From contig CAKUJB010000067.1 in NCBI GenBank assembly GCA_934661165.1, positions 1 through 7,636 of the forward strand: a stretch of 7,636 nt of DNA, given 5' to 3'. The DNA is from an uncultured Microbacteriaceae bacterium. GTDB taxonomy: Bacteria; Actinomycetota; Actinomycetes; Actinomycetales; Microbacteriaceae. A program made the position numbers and the translations under genes. Shown here piece after piece: positions 6,431 to 7,636 of the stretch. Below the pieces are notes generated by a model, which worked only from the letters and a program-made list of their open reading frames with translations, was not told the DNA's origin and searched no databases. Position 1 is the first letter of the stretch. Each line of letters begins with the position of its first letter.

Positions 6431-7317
6431 GCCCGGCGCCGGCGGCGCTGGCCGTCAGTCCCCTGCTGCCCCGCCGGATCAACGCCTGGTATCGGAGGAA
6501 TGCGCGCGACTTCCCCTGGCGAGCGCCCGGCACGACGCCGTGGGCGATCCTGCTCATCGAGGTCATGTCGCAGCAGACGCAGATCGAGCGGGCGGCCGCC
6601 GCGTGGGCCGACTGGGTCGCGCGGTGGCCCGACCCCGCGGCGCTCGCGGCCGCGAGCCAGGCGGACGTGCTGCGCGCCTGGGACCGCCTCGGCTATCCGC
6701 GCCGCGCGATCGCGCTGCACCGGGCGGCCGCGGCGATCGTCGAGCGCCACGGCGGCGAGGTCCCGGCCGACCTCGATGCGCTCCTCGCGCTGCCGGGGAT
6801 CGGCCCGTACACCGCGGGCGCGGTCGCCGCATTCGCCCACGGCCGCCGCACGCCCGTCGTCGACACGAATGTGCGCCGCGTCCTCGCGCGCACGGTGCTC
6901 GGCGTCGCCGGGCTCGAGCCGAATGCGCGGCGGGACCACGAGCTCATGTCCGCGGTGCTCCCCCGGGATGCGGCCGCGGCCCGCACCTTCAACGCGGCGG
7001 CGATGGAGCTCGGCGCGCTCGTGTGCACGGCGCGGGCCCCGCGCTGCGAGGCGTGCCCCGTCGCGGCGGCGTGCGCCTGGCGGCAGGCGGGGTATCCCGC
7101 CCAGGAGGCCGTGGGACGGCGGCAGCCCCGGTTCGACGGGAGCGACCGGCAGGTGCGGGGTCGGATCATGGCCGCGCTGCGGGGTGCGGCGGGGCCCGTG
7201 GCACGCTCGGTGCTCGACAGGACCGCCGAGGATCCGCGGCAGGTCGAGCGAGCGCTCGACGGGCTGCTCGCCGATGGGCTCGCGGTGTCGGTGGCGGGCG
7301 GGTACGCGCTGCCGTGA
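6427..7317 (+). CDS. mutY: Adenine DNA glycosylase MutY (short form with Fe-S cluster)
   Basis: MutY removes adenine mispaired with 8-oxoguanine, preventing G:C to T:A changes. The 296-residue protein contains the Endonuclease III-type fold: E45 in IEVMSQQTQ (catalytic Glu with the DNA-wedging Gln pair), the helix-hairpin-helix LPGIGPYTAG at 122-131, catalytic D146 in VDTNVRRVLAR, and a [4Fe-4S] loop C200-x6-C207-x2-C210-x5-C216. The segment WDRLGYPRRA (85-94) has Pro where E. coli MutY has a second Tyr, which I believe is usual in actinobacterial members. From about residue 241 a short helical tail resembling a winged helix replaces the C-terminal NUDIX-like 8-oxoguanine-sensing domain of E. 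coli MutY (about 350 residues). Short forms are common in actinobacteria. The ATG overlaps the panE stop as ATGA, so the gene is translationally coupled to panE. All catalytic residues are present; Endonuclease III is excluded by the QQTQ segment and by VDTNV in place of the EndoIII VDTHV. Confidence 0.92.
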   Translation: MSPAPAALAVSPLLPRRINAWYRRNARDFPWRAPGTTPWAILLIEVMSQQTQIERAAAAWADWVARWPDPAALAAASQADVLRAWDRLGYPRRAIALHRAAAAIVERHGGEVPADLDALLALPGIGPYTAGAVAAFAHGRRTPVVDTNVRRVLARTVLGVAGLEPNARRDHELMSAVLPRDAAAARTFNAAAMELGALVCTARAPRCEACPVAAACAWRQAGYPAQEAVGRRQPRFDGSDRQVRGRIMAALRGAAGPVARSVLDRTAEDPRQVERALDGLLADGLAVSVAGGYALP

Positions 7318-7320
7318 CGG

Positions 7321-7339
7321 GACGAGACCGCTACTCGTC
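7321..7339. terminator. Possible bidirectional hairpin between convergent mutY and rbfA
   Basis: GACGAG at 7321-7326 and CTCGTC at 7334-7339 form a six-base-pair stem with a seven-base loop, three bases after the mutY stop. The rbfA stop codon (CTA on the plus strand, 7331-7333) lies in the loop. No T-run follows on either strand, so if it acts in termination it is not a classical intrinsic terminator. The right arm is part of the repetitive Asp/Glu codons of rbfA, so the match may be a by-product. Confidence 0.3.
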
Positions 7340-7636
7340 GTCCTCGATCTCGTCCTCGTCCTCGTCCTCGGCGAGCTCGCGCGGCTTCACATAGGGGTCG
7401 GCGTCGCCCGCGTACTGCGCGTGCTCGGCGAGGCGGTGCACCTCGGCGTCACGCGCCGCGGCGGCGGCGAGCGCGGCGCTGATCGCCGCGGCGTTCTCCG
7501 GGATCGCGTCGGGGATGAACTCGAGCGTCGGGGTGAGCCGGATGCCGAGCTGACGGCCGACCTCGGAGCGCAGCATGCCGGTGGCCGCCTTGAGCGCGGT
7601 CGCGGAGTCCTGTCGCTCCTCCTCACTGCCGTAGAC
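7331..7636 (-). CDS. rbfA: Ribosome-binding factor A, partial (N-terminus outside the window)
   Basis: RbfA binds the 30S subunit and assists late 16S rRNA 5'-end maturation and cold adaptation. The visible 101 residues are the C-terminal part, beginning VYGSEEERQDSATALKAATG and followed by the family-typical GMLRSEVGRQLGIRLTPTLEF and IPDAI. These correspond to the last strand-helix-strand elements of its KH-like domain. The frame stays open to the right edge, so the N-terminal third or so is missing; the internal ATG at 7576 is a Met within the gene and not its start. After the fold the protein ends in a strongly acidic tail of alternating Glu and Asp, encoded by repeated GAG-GAC codons at about 7334-7372. 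Such tails vary in this family and are probably flexible. In most bacteria rbfA follows infB in the nusA-infB operon, so those genes are expected beyond the right edge. It converges on mutY across a 13-bp gap. Confidence 0.95.
   Translation of the reverse strand, partial: VYGSEEERQDSATALKAATGMLRSEVGRQLGIRLTPTLEFIPDAIPENAAAISAALAAAAARDAEVHRLAEHAQYAGDADPYVKPRELAEDEDEDEIEDDE

Noticed and set aside
1..7636. Mobile element or genomic island boundaries, tRNA genes, CRISPR array
   Set aside because: No transposase, integrase, terminal inverted repeats, tRNA-like fold or spaced direct repeats were found, and base composition looks uniform across the secretion genes and the housekeeping genes.

Overview
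The window is very GC-rich, with codons ending almost entirely in G or C. It looks like the chromosome of a high-GC actinobacterium, most likely in or near the Microbacteriaceae. This placement rests on three things: the style of the WXG100 and FHA-FtsK proteins, the short MutY without a NUDIX-like domain, and a probable leaderless gene with a TANNNT -10 box. The order is inferred and has not been tested by a search.

Left part (1-5369, all minus strand, read right to left): a compact type VII (ESX/WXG100) secretion cluster. Its first gene encodes a 1464-residue EccC/EssC-type motor ATPase. The protein has a probable ubiquitin-like N-terminus, an FHA domain, two membrane segments and three FtsK-like ATPase modules, of which only the first keeps a full set of catalytic residues. 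After a 131-bp gap come a 98-residue WXG100-like protein with the WXG tripeptide changed to CDG, a 117-residue EspC/ESX-like helical-hairpin protein, and the first 65 codons of a third gene that overlaps the second and runs off the left edge. The spacing and overlaps suggest one operon in which the motor exports the small helical proteins, possibly together with the product of the cut-off gene. No EccB, EccD, EccE or mycosin gene is visible.

Middle and right part (5432-7317, plus strand): a divergently transcribed two-gene unit. It holds a ketopantoate reductase (panE) that probably starts at a GTG just after its -10 box, and an adenine DNA glycosylase (mutY) whose start overlaps the panE stop as ATGA. 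These are housekeeping genes with intact active-site residues.

Right edge (7331-7636, minus strand): the C-terminal part of ribosome-binding factor A (rbfA), convergent with mutY and separated from it by 13 bp, with a small hairpin across the junction. The secretion cluster therefore sits beside conserved housekeeping genes. I see no transposase, tRNA, integration site, CRISPR array or other mark of a mobile island. The points most worth a second look are the three-gene set of small ESX-like proteins, the uneven decay of the motor's ATPase sites, the single cysteine in each of the two small proteins, and DnaA-box-like 9-mers in both gaps flanking the motor gene.
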